From Fredinandcohnia onubensis (GTDB lineage: Bacteria; Bacillota; Bacilli; Bacillales; Bacillaceae_L), in assembly GCF_002734285.1 (NCBI RefSeq), contig NZ_NSEA01000028.1, positions 1 to 64,000 on the forward strand: DNA of 64,000 bases, read 5' to 3'. This document shows, one piece after another, positions 16,876 to 25,185 of this stretch. The notes under the pieces were generated by a model, which was given only the letters and a program-made list of their open reading frames with translations, was not told the DNA's origin and did no database searches. Both the position numbers and the translations under genes were made by a program. Position 1 is the stretch's first letter. Each line of letters opens with the position of its first letter.

Positions 16876-17742
16876 TTAAATAAAATAGAACAAAGTACCA
16901 GACAAAGTAGACATTGTAAAAACCGAGAGTAAAAAGGCGACAACTAATCGTTTATGAAAAATGGAATTTAATAAAGCAACTTCTGGTAAACTTGCACCTG
17001 TTGAACTGATCATAATTGCCATCACAGGACCTATAGCCATTCCTTTTGCAACCATAATTTGAGCGATTGGAATCATAGTGGATAACCTTATATAGAGGGG
17101 AATCCCAATGATCGCTGCCACGGGAATTAACCACCAATCATTTCCACCAAAATACGTAGTAATAAGACCAGTCGGAACTGCACCGTGAATCAAAGAACCA
17201 ATTAAAGCGCCGACAATGAGATAGGGGTAGACAGTTTTCATAAGGGATAAAGTCTCTGCCCAAGCCTTTTTCATATTGAACTTTGTGGCTCCTTCGTTTA
17301 AGCCTTTGATGATAACGTTTTTAACAGCACTTTCAAATCCGAGTGCTTCAAGTGTAAATCCAATAATAATTGAAAAAACAGTTGTAAGAACTGTGTATAA
17401 AACAGCCACTTTCCAACCTAAAAGTGCACCCATTAAAGTAAGTATGGTTGGATCAAGAACAGGCGATGCGAAAAGGAACACCATTACAAAACTGAATCTC
17501 ATCTTTTTCTGAATCATTCCAACCACAATAGGGATGGTCGAACAGGAACAAAATGGTGTAATGAATGCTAATAAGATAGCGACAGTCGCTCCGACCACTT
17601 TATTAGAATGAACTAAATACTTCTCAAGATTCTCGTATGGAATTAATCCTTGAAGCATGCTTATGACTAAAGAGATAAGAAAAAATAGCACGGTTAATTC
17701 AAGAGCAATTAATAAAAAGTCAATAAATACGTCTTTCCACAT
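16876..17742 (-). CDS. Permease of the YraQ/ArsP (DUF318) family
   Basis: A 288-residue membrane protein with about eight helices and the family signature FCSCSTIPI near residue 65, plus a second conserved SSTGASLPE half. ArsP relatives export trivalent organoarsenicals and other members are linked to metal or thiol stress; the Cys in FCSCS is thought to bind the substrate. AAAGGAG lies 8 bases before the ATG at 17742; the longer frame to 17787 would run through the operator-like dyad. It is flanked by a CCxxCC MarR regulator and a Cys-rich microprotein, consistent with a small soft-metal or organoarsenical efflux operon. The substrate cannot be read from sequence. Confidence 0.82.
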   Translation of the reverse strand: MWKDVFIDFLLIALELTVLFFLISLVISMLQGLIPYENLEKYLVHSNKVVGATVAILLAFITPFCSCSTIPIVVGMIQKKMRFSFVMVFLFASPVLDPTILTLMGALLGWKVAVLYTVLTTVFSIIIGFTLEALGFESAVKNVIIKGLNEGATKFNMKKAWAETLSLMKTVYPYLIVGALIGSLIHGAVPTGLITTYFGGNDWWLIPVAAIIGIPLYIRLSTMIPIAQIMVAKGMAIGPVMAIMISSTGASLPEVALLNSIFHKRLVVAFLLSVFTMSTLSGTLFYFI

Positions 17743-17760
17743 TGTATTCACTCCTTTAAT

Positions 17761-17780
17761 ATTTGCGAAATGCAAGTATT
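17761..17780. promoter_or_regulatory. Operator-like dyad before the permease gene
   Basis: TTTGCG-AAA-TGCAA inside a 20-base block that matches, at all but a few central and flanking positions, a second block upstream of the marR gene (18288-18307). Position directly before the permease ribosome binding site suggests an internal promoter or roadblock under the same regulator. Confidence 0.65.
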
Positions 17781-17798
17781 GTTTCAAATAGTGTCCTC

Positions 17799-18254
17799 CT
17801 ATTTAGGAGGACAACAATAGCTTTCTGATTTCTTCATTGCATCGTTTAATAATCTTACAGATCTAATTACTGACTCTCGTTCATATTCGCTTAGGTGAGA
17901 TAGGATTTGACTTAGATAATGATTCATTTCTTGATCGATATTAATCTCCATTGTTTCACCTTTTTCTGTAAGGGAAAGAATGTTGACTCTGTTATCATTT
18001 GGATGAGGCGTTTTCTTAACGATTTCTCTGTCTACTAGTGTTTTTATTTGTCGGCTAAAAGTTGTTATATCAATACCTAAAGCTCCAGCAACTTCTTGCA
18101 TGGAAGGATCATTCTGTCTTTTTATTTCGTATAAAATATGACTTTGTAAAAGGCTAATTTCTTCTCCACAGCAGTTTTCACAGCACTGTTCATTTAGGAA
18201 ACCAAATCGTCTTACAACCATTTGAAATAAGCTTCTCAAGTTATTATTTTCCAT
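17799..18254 (-). CDS. MarR-family regulator with N-terminal CCxxCC cluster
   Basis: A 151-residue winged-helix protein. The MarR core (about 30-130) has an HTH near AGALGIDITTFSRQIKTLV and a wing with HPNDNRVNILSLTEKG. Unusually, residues around 20-24 read QCCENCCGEE, and the C-terminus is SYCCPPK, giving six cysteines in three pairs. This points to a metal- or thiol-responsive repressor. AGAGGTGA precedes the ATG at 18254. It is the first gene of the marR-permease-microprotein run and has an operator-like dyad upstream at 18288, suggesting autoregulation. Confidence 0.85.
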   Translation of the reverse strand: MENNNLRSLFQMVVRRFGFLNEQCCENCCGEEISLLQSHILYEIKRQNDPSMQEVAGALGIDITTFSRQIKTLVDREIVKKTPHPNDNRVNILSLTEKGETMEINIDQEMNHYLSQILSHLSEYERESVIRSVRLLNDAMKKSESYCCPPK

Positions 18255-18287
18255 TATTTTCACCTCTGTTTTATTTATACAATAAAT

Positions 18288-18333
18288 ATTTGCGTTTTGC
18301 AACTATTTTTATTATCATTTTGCAACTATTTTT
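18288..18333. promoter_or_regulatory. Operator-like dyad and half-site before marR
   Basis: TTTGCG-TTT-TGCAA with flanks ATxx..xTATT matches the dyad at 17761-17780. A further half-site, TTTTGCAACTATTTTT, follows at 18318-18333 and copies the right half of the first. Both lie just upstream of the marR start on the minus strand. Confidence 0.65.
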
Positions 18334-18336
18334 GGG

Positions 18337-18423
18337 GAACCAGGGAGACGGTTCCCCTGGTTCCCGTGGATGTAATTTAATAATAGCTTCTATTGAGGAC
18401 CAATAGAACCGTCCCTATGGTTC
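18337..18423. repeat. Dispersed palindromic repeat family 1, copy B (two-arm)
   Basis: Nearly identical over 85 bases to copy A at 16524, including the inner GTGGATGTA and TTTAATAATAG segments. The two copies bracket the marR-permease-microprotein operon in the same orientation. Confidence 0.85.
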
Positions 18424-18436
18424 AAATGTTTCATAT

Positions 18437-18477
18437 GAAAAAACGCAAAACACCTGATATGGTGCTTTGCGTTTTTT
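18437..18477 (-). terminator. Terminator of the ABC-F gene
   Basis: A long stem (AAAAACGCAAAACACC with GGTGCTTTGCGTTTTTT) just after the ABC-F stop codon; T-runs in both directions. Confidence 0.85.
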
Positions 18478-18480
18478 AAA

Positions 18481-20037
18481 TTAAAATACTTTTGTTGTCC
18501 AAGATTCAACATTCCATACGTCTGTCACAACATCGTGATAAAATTCAGGTTCGTGGCAAATAAGGAGCATGCTTCCTTTATATTCTTTAAGGGCACGCTT
18601 TAGTTCATCTTTAGCGTCAACATCAAGATGGTTTGTTGGCTCATCAAGAAGAAGGATGTTTGTATCTCTATTAATTAATTTACAGAGACGGACTTTGGCT
18701 TTTTCCCCACCACTTAAGACTTCAACCTTGCTCTCGATATGCTTTGTCGTCAATCCACATTTTGCGAGTGCTGCACGAACTTCATACTGGTTGAAGGAAG
18801 GGAATTCACTCCAAATTTCTTCAATACAAGTATTATAGTTAGCTTCTTTAATTTCTTGTTCAAAATAGCCGATCTCTTGGTTCTCACCTAGCTCGACGGA
18901 ACCGGATAGCGGCTTGTTCATACCAAGGATGCTTCGTAATAGAGTTGTTTTTCCGATTCCGTTTGCTCCAACCAAGGCAATCTTTTGACCTCTTTCCATG
19001 CGCAGATTAAGCGGTTTTGAAAGTGGATCATCATACCCAATTACAAGGTCTTTCGTTTCAAAGATAAGCTTACTAGACGTTTTACCTGTTCTAAAATTGA
19101 ATTCTGGCTTCGGCTTTTCCTTCGCAAGCTCAATGACCTCCATTTTATCAAGCTTCTTTTGGCGAGACATTGCCATATTTCGTGTGGAAACACGGGCCTT
19201 GTTTCGAGCAACGAAGTCTTTAAGCTCAGAAATCTCTTGCTGCTGCTTTTTATAAGCAGACTCAAGCTGTTGTTTTTTCACTTCATAGACCTTCTGGAAG
19301 TTATCATAATCCCCGACATAGCGATTAAGCTCTTGATTTTCCATATGATAAATCAGGTTGATTACGCTATTTAAAAATGGAATATCATGCGAAATCAGGA
19401 TAAATGCATTTTCATATTCTTGAAGATAACGTCTAAGCCAGATGATATGCTGTTCATCCAGATAGTTGGTAGGCTCATCGAGTAATAGAATATCTGGCTT
19501 TTCAAGTAAAAGCTTTGCAAGCAATACCTTTGTACGCTGACCACCACTTAAATCTTGAACTTCACGCTCAAGACCGATATCCTCTAAGCCCAGTCCACGG
19601 GCAATTTCGTCTACCTTCGCATCAATAACATAGAAGTCATTGTTTGTAAGGGTATCTTGGATGGTTCCAACGTCCTCAAGCATTTTTTCGAGTTCTTCAG
19701 GAGTTGCCTCACCCATTTTTCCGTATATTTCATTCATTTCCGCTTCCATATCAAATAGATATTTAAAGGCATTATTTAATACATCGCGGTTGGTCATTCC
19801 TTTTTCAAGCACCGTATGCTGGTCAAGGTAGCCAACGCGAACATTTTTTGACCATTCAATTTTTCCTGCATCAGGCTCAAGCTTTCCAGTGATGATATTC
19901 ATAAAAGTTGATTTACCTTCACCATTTGCTCCAATCAACCCGATGTGTTCACCTTTTAAAAGACGAAATGAAACATCATTAAAAATTGCACGATCACCAA
20001 AACCATGGCTCACATTTGAAACTGTTAATATACTCAT
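18481..20037 (-). CDS. yfmM: ABC-F family ATPase, YfmM-like
   Basis: A 518-residue soluble protein with two ABC domains: Walker A GANGEGKST and GANGIGKTT, signatures LSGGQ and LSGGE, Walker B DILLLDEPTN and NILLLDEPTN. A linker of about 80 charged residues (VYEVKKQQLESAYKKQQQ region) is the ribosome-contacting P-site tether of ABC-F translation factors. No transmembrane segments are present, so it is not a transporter. The length equals that of B. subtilis YfmM. ABC-F proteins relieve stalled or antibiotic-blocked ribosomes; whether this copy gives resistance cannot be told. It is bracketed by repeat copies B and C. Confidence 0.87.
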   Translation of the reverse strand: MSILTVSNVSHGFGDRAIFNDVSFRLLKGEHIGLIGANGEGKSTFMNIITGKLEPDAGKIEWSKNVRVGYLDQHTVLEKGMTNRDVLNNAFKYLFDMEAEMNEIYGKMGEATPEELEKMLEDVGTIQDTLTNNDFYVIDAKVDEIARGLGLEDIGLEREVQDLSGGQRTKVLLAKLLLEKPDILLLDEPTNYLDEQHIIWLRRYLQEYENAFILISHDIPFLNSVINLIYHMENQELNRYVGDYDNFQKVYEVKKQQLESAYKKQQQEISELKDFVARNKARVSTRNMAMSRQKKLDKMEVIELAKEKPKPEFNFRTGKTSSKLIFETKDLVIGYDDPLSKPLNLRMERGQKIALVGANGIGKTTLLRSILGMNKPLSGSVELGENQEIGYFEQEIKEANYNTCIEEIWSEFPSFNQYEVRAALAKCGLTTKHIESKVEVLSGGEKAKVRLCKLINRDTNILLLDEPTNHLDVDAKDELKRALKEYKGSMLLICHEPEFYHDVVTDVWNVESWTTKVF

Positions 20038-20066
20038 CTATTTACACCTTTTTCATAAGTTTAGTA

Positions 20067-20149
20067 GGACCAGGGGGGCGGTTCTCCTGGTTACTTATTT
20101 TCAAAAAAATAAAATTAATAGGGACCAGTAGAACCGTCCCTATGGTTTC
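20067..20149. repeat. Dispersed palindromic repeat family 1, copy C (diverged two-arm)
   Basis: Both GGACGGTTC-type arms are present, but the middle section is replaced by an A-rich stretch, so this copy is older or recombined. Confidence 0.75.
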
Positions 20150-20299
20150 CAAACACATTATTATAATTATAAACGAGAAATCAAGAGGTTGGAAAGGGTA
20201 CTTTATTAGTAGAACAGTAAAAATTTTCTTTTCGTTAAATAATCTGTGGACTTGTCTCATATCTATTTAGTACTGATAAAAAAGGTAAGGGGCTACAGG

Positions 20300-21628
20300 A
20301 TGAATACATTCTTTAAAGGAACATTGTTACTGATTATCGCAGCATTTATTGGTGAGTGTGTGGAGTTCTTAATCAATCTCGTTCTGGCAAAAGAGCTCGG
20401 TGGACATGGAATGGGATTATATATGACCATTTTGCCTTCAATCTTTTTAGTTGTCATATTGGCAAGTCTGGAGCTGCCTATTTCCATTTCCAAATTTATT
20501 GCCGAAAAAGAGGACAGGTATCACAAGAGTATGCTAAAGCATGCCACTGTTTTAACAACTGTATTTACAGCGATTATTATTTCGCTCGCATTTGTGATTC
20601 TACCAGTTATCCCCGTTTTCGATGATTACCATCCATTTGTTAGATGGCTCGTCATCTTGTTTATTCCCATCGTCTCGTTTCTATCAATTGCCAGGGGATA
20701 TTTTATGGGCATTCAATCGATGGGGCGAATTGCATTTGCGAATTTCCTTCGTAAAGCAGTCCAGTTAATCTTGTTAGTGTTTATTTATCAATTACTTGAA
20801 TTTGAAATTCATACTTCAATCCTAATCGCTTTATGTACACTTGTAGCGAGCGATTTAATCGTATTTGGTTATTTAGGATATGAATATCTTATTCACTATC
20901 GCAGATTAGGCCATCGGCCGACATCATCATTAAGTGGAAAAGCTGTACGCAAAAACCTACTGGCTGTTTCCTTACCGACAACCGGAATGCGTATTTTTCA
21001 TGCGATTTCACATGCGGTTCAACCATTTTTAATTAAAGCAGCTCTTCTAAAAGCAGGCATGCCCGCAGCGGTCGCAACGGAGCATTTTGGATTGATGACA
21101 GGGGTCGCATTAACAATAGGCTTTTTCCCGGCTTTTATCGCCCATTCATTGCTGATCGTGTTAATTCCAACTGTGTCTGAAGCCTACTCAAAGAGAGATA
21201 TGCCAATGCTGCAAAACCTACTCAAACAGGTAATGAGAATGACCTTCCTATACGGGGTTCCAGCCTGTGTGATTTTTTACTATTTTGCAGAACCGCTTAC
21301 ACATATATTCTTTGAATCATCTTCAGCCACTGTGTATTTGCAAATGTTGTGGCCATATTTCTTATTCCATTTCTTCTTAATCCCGATGCAAGCCTATTTA
21401 ATCGGGTTAGGGTTGGTAAAGGATGCATTTATCCATAATGTTTGGTCAACTATCGTATCATTTGGGATTATGTTTGCCTTAGGATCCCTTCAAACACTGC
21501 AAATGGAGGGAATTATTATTGGTATGAATATGGGCGCTGTTTTACTTGCCCTTCTGCATTACGTAACAATCTGTAGGAAAATTGGTGTCTCCATATTCTC
21601 GATCAAGTTTCTACACACGGCTTCATAG
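20300..21628 (+). CDS. SpoVB/YkvU-like polysaccharide flippase (MOP superfamily)
   Basis: A 442-residue protein with 12-14 membrane segments and MOP-flippase features: GECVEFLINLVLAKELGGHGMGLY at the start, ISKFIAE, and SLPTTGMRIFHAISHAVQPFLI in the second half. The family moves lipid-linked sugars across the membrane. Its length is closer to YkvU (445) than to SpoVB (518), and both act in sporulation, but the exact orthologue cannot be fixed. GGGGCTACAGG precedes the ATG at 20300; the longer frame starts upstream without a box. Confidence 0.82.
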   Translation: MNTFFKGTLLLIIAAFIGECVEFLINLVLAKELGGHGMGLYMTILPSIFLVVILASLELPISISKFIAEKEDRYHKSMLKHATVLTTVFTAIIISLAFVILPVIPVFDDYHPFVRWLVILFIPIVSFLSIARGYFMGIQSMGRIAFANFLRKAVQLILLVFIYQLLEFEIHTSILIALCTLVASDLIVFGYLGYEYLIHYRRLGHRPTSSLSGKAVRKNLLAVSLPTTGMRIFHAISHAVQPFLIKAALLKAGMPAAVATEHFGLMTGVALTIGFFPAFIAHSLLIVLIPTVSEAYSKRDMPMLQNLLKQVMRMTFLYGVPACVIFYYFAEPLTHIFFESSSATVYLQMLWPYFLFHFFLIPMQAYLIGLGLVKDAFIHNVWSTIVSFGIMFALGSLQTLQMEGIIIGMNMGAVLLALLHYVTICRKIGVSIFSIKFLHTAS

Positions 21629-21638
21629 TTTGTTTTGT

Positions 21639-21667
21639 TTGTCTTTATAGTAACTTCGTGATACAAT
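21639..21667 (+). promoter_or_regulatory. Promoter of the MpsC leader transcript
   Basis: TTGTCT (21639-21644), exactly 17 bp, then TACAAT (21662-21667). It starts a roughly 190-base untranslated leader that contains a terminator-like hairpin before the first MpsC gene. Confidence 0.65.
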
Positions 21668-21793
21668 GAGCAAGATTAATGTCTAGCAGTCATTAGTCTC
21701 AATATTTGAAACTAATAATGTAGTATCTTTTAAAATATTAAAATTCATCTTTCGAAAAGATTGGTAAATGGTAGAATACGAATAAGTCTAACC

Positions 21794-21836
21794 ATGGCCT
21801 AACTTCTATTTTGTGTAGAAGTTAGGCCATTTTTTA
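21794..21836 (+). terminator. Leader terminator/attenuator hairpin 1
   Basis: A perfect 15-bp stem (21794-21808 with 21816-21830) and TTTTTT tail, 28 bases before the MpsC start and well downstream of a good promoter. The arm ATGGCCTAACTTCTA recurs in the hairpin at 23420. It may instead terminate the flippase transcript, but the distance of 165 bp argues for attenuation. Confidence 0.75.
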
Positions 21837-21863
21837 TTGTGTTTTAGGAGGATAATAGATCGC

Positions 21864-22553
21864 ATGTCAAGGAGTTACATTACAAAACAGGAAGAATTAA
21901 CACAAATCAGCAGCTATGTGAGCAAACAAATAAAATCAAAATTTGGAAAAGGTCCAGAAACTTGCTTTACGTCGATTTCGGAACAATACATTGTGGTTCA
22001 CATAAAAAAATTTATGACAAAAATCGAATATGAACTCGTTGAAAAAGGGGATATTGAAACCGCCGAGAGGATCCGAAAAAATATAATGGTAGATCTTTAT
22101 GAACCTATTCAGGAAACGTTAGAGGAGATTTTGAATATCAAGATCAACGAGATGTATCAAGACTGGAACTTCCAAAGAAACACGGGTGTGATTCTGGCGG
22201 AGGTGGATCAGGAAGAGAGGACACCAACGGAAAATTCGCTAGAATTTATGTTGCTACGAAACGAGATTAGCAGACAAAGTGAATTCTATCAATATCAGCC
22301 AAAAGAGCTTGATTTGACGAAAATTGGTTCAACGATTTATATCATTAGATGTGCAGGCTATTTACTGCCAATTGAAAGACTGCTAATCGAAAAAGGTATG
22401 CACATTCTCTCAGAAAGAGAAAATAGAGTTCGAAAAAATTACAATGCGAATATAAAGAGATTCAACAAAATTACAAACAAAGAAATAGATGATATCTTTA
22501 TGATTTGGAATTACGACAAAGATGTAAGCTATAAGGTTTTTTATTGTAAGTGA
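21864..22553 (+). CDS. Two-domain MpsC/DUF2294 protein 1
   Basis: A 229-residue soluble protein with two tandem DUF2294 (MpsC-type) units. Unit one (about 5-115) has ISSYVSKQIKSKFGKGP and ends with YQDWNFQRNTGVILAE; unit two (about 130-229) is more diverged and ends IFMIWNYDKDVSYKVFYCK. TAGGAGGAT at 21845-21853 supports the ATG at 21864. Family members have been linked to a membrane-potential system, but the biochemical role is unclear. It is paired with a paralogue 141 bp downstream and a histidine kinase after that. Confidence 0.8.
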   Translation: MSRSYITKQEELTQISSYVSKQIKSKFGKGPETCFTSISEQYIVVHIKKFMTKIEYELVEKGDIETAERIRKNIMVDLYEPIQETLEEILNIKINEMYQDWNFQRNTGVILAEVDQEERTPTENSLEFMLLRNEISRQSEFYQYQPKELDLTKIGSTIYIIRCAGYLLPIERLLIEKGMHILSERENRVRKNYNANIKRFNKITNKEIDDIFMIWNYDKDVSYKVFYCK

Positions 22554-22694
22554 TAAATTCCTAATAATTCCCACCAAAATTGACAAACTAAGTGGTGTAC
22601 ATGGAAATGAAAGGGAAACAATGCTACAATAATAAAGGCCGATGAATAGAAGGTCATTGGTTATTGTAGTGAATTCCCTAAAGGTGGGAATCAC

Positions 22695-23375
22695 ATGGAT
22701 TTACAGGAAAAATTAAAATACATAAGTAGTTACACAAGCAAGCTTCTCCGTAATAAATTTGGACGGGGACCTGAGTCCTGTTTTGCGGTTACAGCTGATC
22801 ACTTTTTAGTTTTGCAAATTCGTGGTTTTATTTCTCCGATGGAAGAGGTTCTTTTACAGGAGAATAAGGATATTGAAGTGGATTATGCAAGGAATGTTGT
22901 GATTCAAAGTATATTAGCTGAATTAAAAGGAGCTCTTCAGGTCACGCTTGAGACAGAGGTAAAAAACTTTTACGACGATTGGAACTTTCCAAATAACACG
23001 GGTGTTATTATCGCAGAATTAGAAAGTCCGTTAAATAAAATGGAAAATGATAAAGCGATTGATTTTGCACTTCTTGAATCCGAAATCGATAGGATTAGTA
23101 AACTAGTCCAGAAGATTCCTGAGAAAACATCCAGTTTTCAAATTTCTCCAAGGATTCTTATTGTGAAACGAGATGGAATCTTGGTACCCATTGAAAAGGC
23201 GTTATTAAAAAGAGGCTTTGAGAAGGAACTTCTTTTTACAAAGGACAATCTTGAAAAAAGCTATCTGCATCGATATGGAAAGTATGAACAAATATTTTCG
23301 CAGCCAGTCGCTGATATATTTGTTGATTGGGATTTTAAAGAAGATAACAGTTTAATCTGTTTTATATTGAAATAA
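22695..23375 (+). CDS. Two-domain MpsC/DUF2294 protein 2
   Basis: A 226-residue paralogue of the preceding gene with the same two-unit layout: ISSYTSKLLRNKFGRGPESCF and FYDDWNFPNNTGVIIAE in unit one, ILIVKRDGILVPIEKALLKRG and IFVDWDFKEDNSLICFIL in unit two. Gene duplication after fusion of the two units is the simplest history. AAAGGTGGGA precedes the ATG. Its 141-bp upstream gap contains TTGACA and TACAAT boxes at unsuitable spacing, so co-transcription with gene 1 is possible. Function unknown; the neighbouring kinase suggests a signalling role. Confidence 0.8.
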   Translation: MDLQEKLKYISSYTSKLLRNKFGRGPESCFAVTADHFLVLQIRGFISPMEEVLLQENKDIEVDYARNVVIQSILAELKGALQVTLETEVKNFYDDWNFPNNTGVIIAELESPLNKMENDKAIDFALLESEIDRISKLVQKIPEKTSSFQISPRILIVKRDGILVPIEKALLKRGFEKELLFTKDNLEKSYLHRYGKYEQIFSQPVADIFVDWDFKEDNSLICFILK

Positions 23376-23419
23376 AAAATGGTAAATGCGAGGATGTCTT
23401 ATTTGGACAAGCCTACGTC

Positions 23420-23456
23420 ATGGCCTAACTTCTATTATGAGGTTAGGCCATTTTTC
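23420..23456 (+). terminator. Leader terminator/attenuator hairpin 2
   Basis: A 13-bp stem (ATGGCCTAACTTC with GAGGTTAGGCCAT, one G-U) and T-rich tail, 38 bases before the kinase start. It shares its arm sequence and a preceding AAATGGTA block with hairpin 1 at 21794, so the two leaders look duplicated. Confidence 0.75.
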
Positions 23457-23494
23457 TTTTTTTTAGAAAAAAATAGAGAAAAGGTTGGGGAGAA

Positions 23495-24703
23495 ATGGGA
23501 AAGAGAAGATGGAAGGCGTTGAATTTTTCGATATTTCTGTGTAGTTTGATTTTAATATTGGGTCAAATCTTTTATGTAGGAATCATGAATCGTTGGGAAG
23601 TGTATCTTTTATTAATTGTGATAACAGCATCATTATTTTCCGTTTATGAATCCCGAAAAAATCGAGAGTTTCGCTTTTTAGTAGAAAATGCACCATATGC
23701 GATTATCCTAATGCGCCAAGAGGAAATTTTCTATATAAATGATACGGGTAAATTTCTTATAGGAGCTTCAGATGATAAATCAGTCGTTGGGCATTCGTTG
23801 ACCGATTTTATCAAATATGACTCCAAAAAGACAACAAGAAAAATAGAAAAAGGAAATAAGTTTAAAAAGATAACGGAAGGGATAATTGACCATCCGACAT
23901 TAGGCGAAATCTCTGTTGAACTAAAAGTCATGCCGATTACCTACCAAGGAGATTTTTTCCAATATATTGTCGTACGGGATATTACGGAAGTGAAAAAGAG
24001 CCAAGAGCTTATTCAACAAACTGATAAACTTTCAATGATTGGTGAAATGGCAGCGGGGATTGCACACGAAATTCGAAATCCTCTTACAAGCTTAAAAGGG
24101 TTTGCGCAACTTTTGCAGGATGAAAAAACGACAAAAATGATTAACAGTTACTCCGAAATCATGGTATCCGAAATAGACCGGATTAACACGATTGTTGATG
24201 AAATGCTATTACTCGCAAAGCCGAAAAAACTTGAGCTTAAGCAACGAAAGCTCACAACAATCTTGAATGAAGTGGTGTTTTTATTAGATACACAGGCAAT
24301 TCTTCATAATATCCGAATCAAAACCGCCTATGATGATGAAATAAAAAATGCGTTCATCAATTGTGAGGAAAATAAACTGAAGCAAGTCTTTATTAATATT
24401 TTGAAAAATAGTATCGAGGCAATCGATGATGGAGGAATTATCGATATTACGTTATATCCGAAAGGGAATAACGCGATACTTCGCTTTGCTGACAATGGAT
24501 GTGGAATCCCAAAGGACAAGCTCGAGAAAATCGGCAAGGCGTTTTTCACAACAAAAGAAAAAGGCACCGGCCTTGGCTTAATGATCTGCCAAACGATTAT
24601 CCAAGAACACGGAGGCCAACTAACAATCGATAGCGAGGAAACCAAAGGCACAACCATTGAAATTTCATTGCCGCTAATAGCTGAAGGTCTTCATCTGGGG
24701 TGA
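23495..24703 (+). CDS. Orphan PAS histidine kinase, sporulation type
   Basis: A 402-residue kinase with two membrane helices (about 9-30 and 36-52), a PAS domain (60-165; EIFYINDTG...DITEVKKSQELI), a HisKA domain with GIAHEIRNPLTSLKGFAQLL (phospho-His191) and a HATPase with DNGCGIP and GTGLGL boxes. This is the KinA-KinE/KinC style of kinase that phosphorylates Spo0F, and no regulator is adjacent. GGGGAG precedes the ATG. A strong terminator overlaps its last codons. With the kinase at 6417 this is the second orphan kinase of this type in the window. Confidence 0.88.
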   Translation: MGKRRWKALNFSIFLCSLILILGQIFYVGIMNRWEVYLLLIVITASLFSVYESRKNREFRFLVENAPYAIILMRQEEIFYINDTGKFLIGASDDKSVVGHSLTDFIKYDSKKTTRKIEKGNKFKKITEGIIDHPTLGEISVELKVMPITYQGDFFQYIVVRDITEVKKSQELIQQTDKLSMIGEMAAGIAHEIRNPLTSLKGFAQLLQDEKTTKMINSYSEIMVSEIDRINTIVDEMLLLAKPKKLELKQRKLTTILNEVVFLLDTQAILHNIRIKTAYDDEIKNAFINCEENKLKQVFINILKNSIEAIDDGGIIDITLYPKGNNAILRFADNGCGIPKDKLEKIGKAFFTTKEKGTGLGLMICQTIIQEHGGQLTIDSEETKGTTIEISLPLIAEGLHLG

Positions 24704-24714
24704 AGACCTTTTTG
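24684..24714 (+). terminator. Terminator overlapping the kinase stop codon
   Basis: AAGGTCTTCA (24684-24693) pairs with TGAAGACCTT (24701-24710), then TTTTTG. The stop codon TGA is the first base triplet of the right arm. The same arms recur in the hairpin at 25134. Confidence 0.85.
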
Positions 24715-24739
24715 CTTGGCGGTTGTTGAGAGTATAGGG

Positions 24740-25094
24740 GATGAAGTCCCACCCGCAAGCTGAGCCTGCGCGTAAAGTCCTTCACGGTGTCGATGAAGTC
24801 CCGCGCACCAGCTGAGTCCGTGCGTAAAGTCCTTCATGGCAGTGATGAAGTCCCGCGCACCAGCTGAGCCTGCGCGTAAAGTCCTTCACGGTGTCGATGA
24901 AGTCCCACGCACCATCTGAGCCCACGCGTAAAGTCCTTCATGGCGTCGATGAAGTCCCGCACTCCGCTGTAGCTCGCGCGTAAAGTCCTTCATAGCGTTG
25001 ATGAAGTCCCGCGCACCACTTGAGTCCGCGCGTAGAGTTCTTCATGACCCCGATGAAGTACCGCGCACCAGCTGAGCCTGCGCGTAAAGTCCTT
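24740..25094. repeat. 52-bp tandem array, seven units
   Basis: Units start at 24740, 24792, 24844, 24896, 24948, 25000 and 25052, an exact 52-bp period; the last is truncated at its end. Each begins GATGAAGT and carries CGCGC and GCGCG half-way, ending AAAGTCCTTCA, so each unit can fold on itself. No coding sense. Most of the 482-bp gap between the kinase and arsR is this array. Confidence 0.95.
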
Positions 25095-25133
25095 ATCGCA
25101 ACGATAAGCTCGTTAAGTTTGCTCTTTATAAAA

Positions 25134-25167
25134 GTTAAGGTCTTCATCACCCGATGAAGACCTTAAC
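25134..25167. terminator. Perfect hairpin at the right end of the 52-bp array
   Basis: A 15-bp perfect stem (25134-25148 with 25153-25167) and ACCC loop, containing the same AAGGTCTTCA arm as the kinase terminator on the array's other side. It could end the convergent arsR transcript. Confidence 0.8.
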
Positions 25168-25185
25168 ACAAGACACATAATGAAC

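Noticed and set aside
24740-25094. Possible CRISPR or integron attC-like array
   Set aside because: Units abut each other with no unique spacers, the whole 52 bp is similar between units, and there are no cas or integrase genes.
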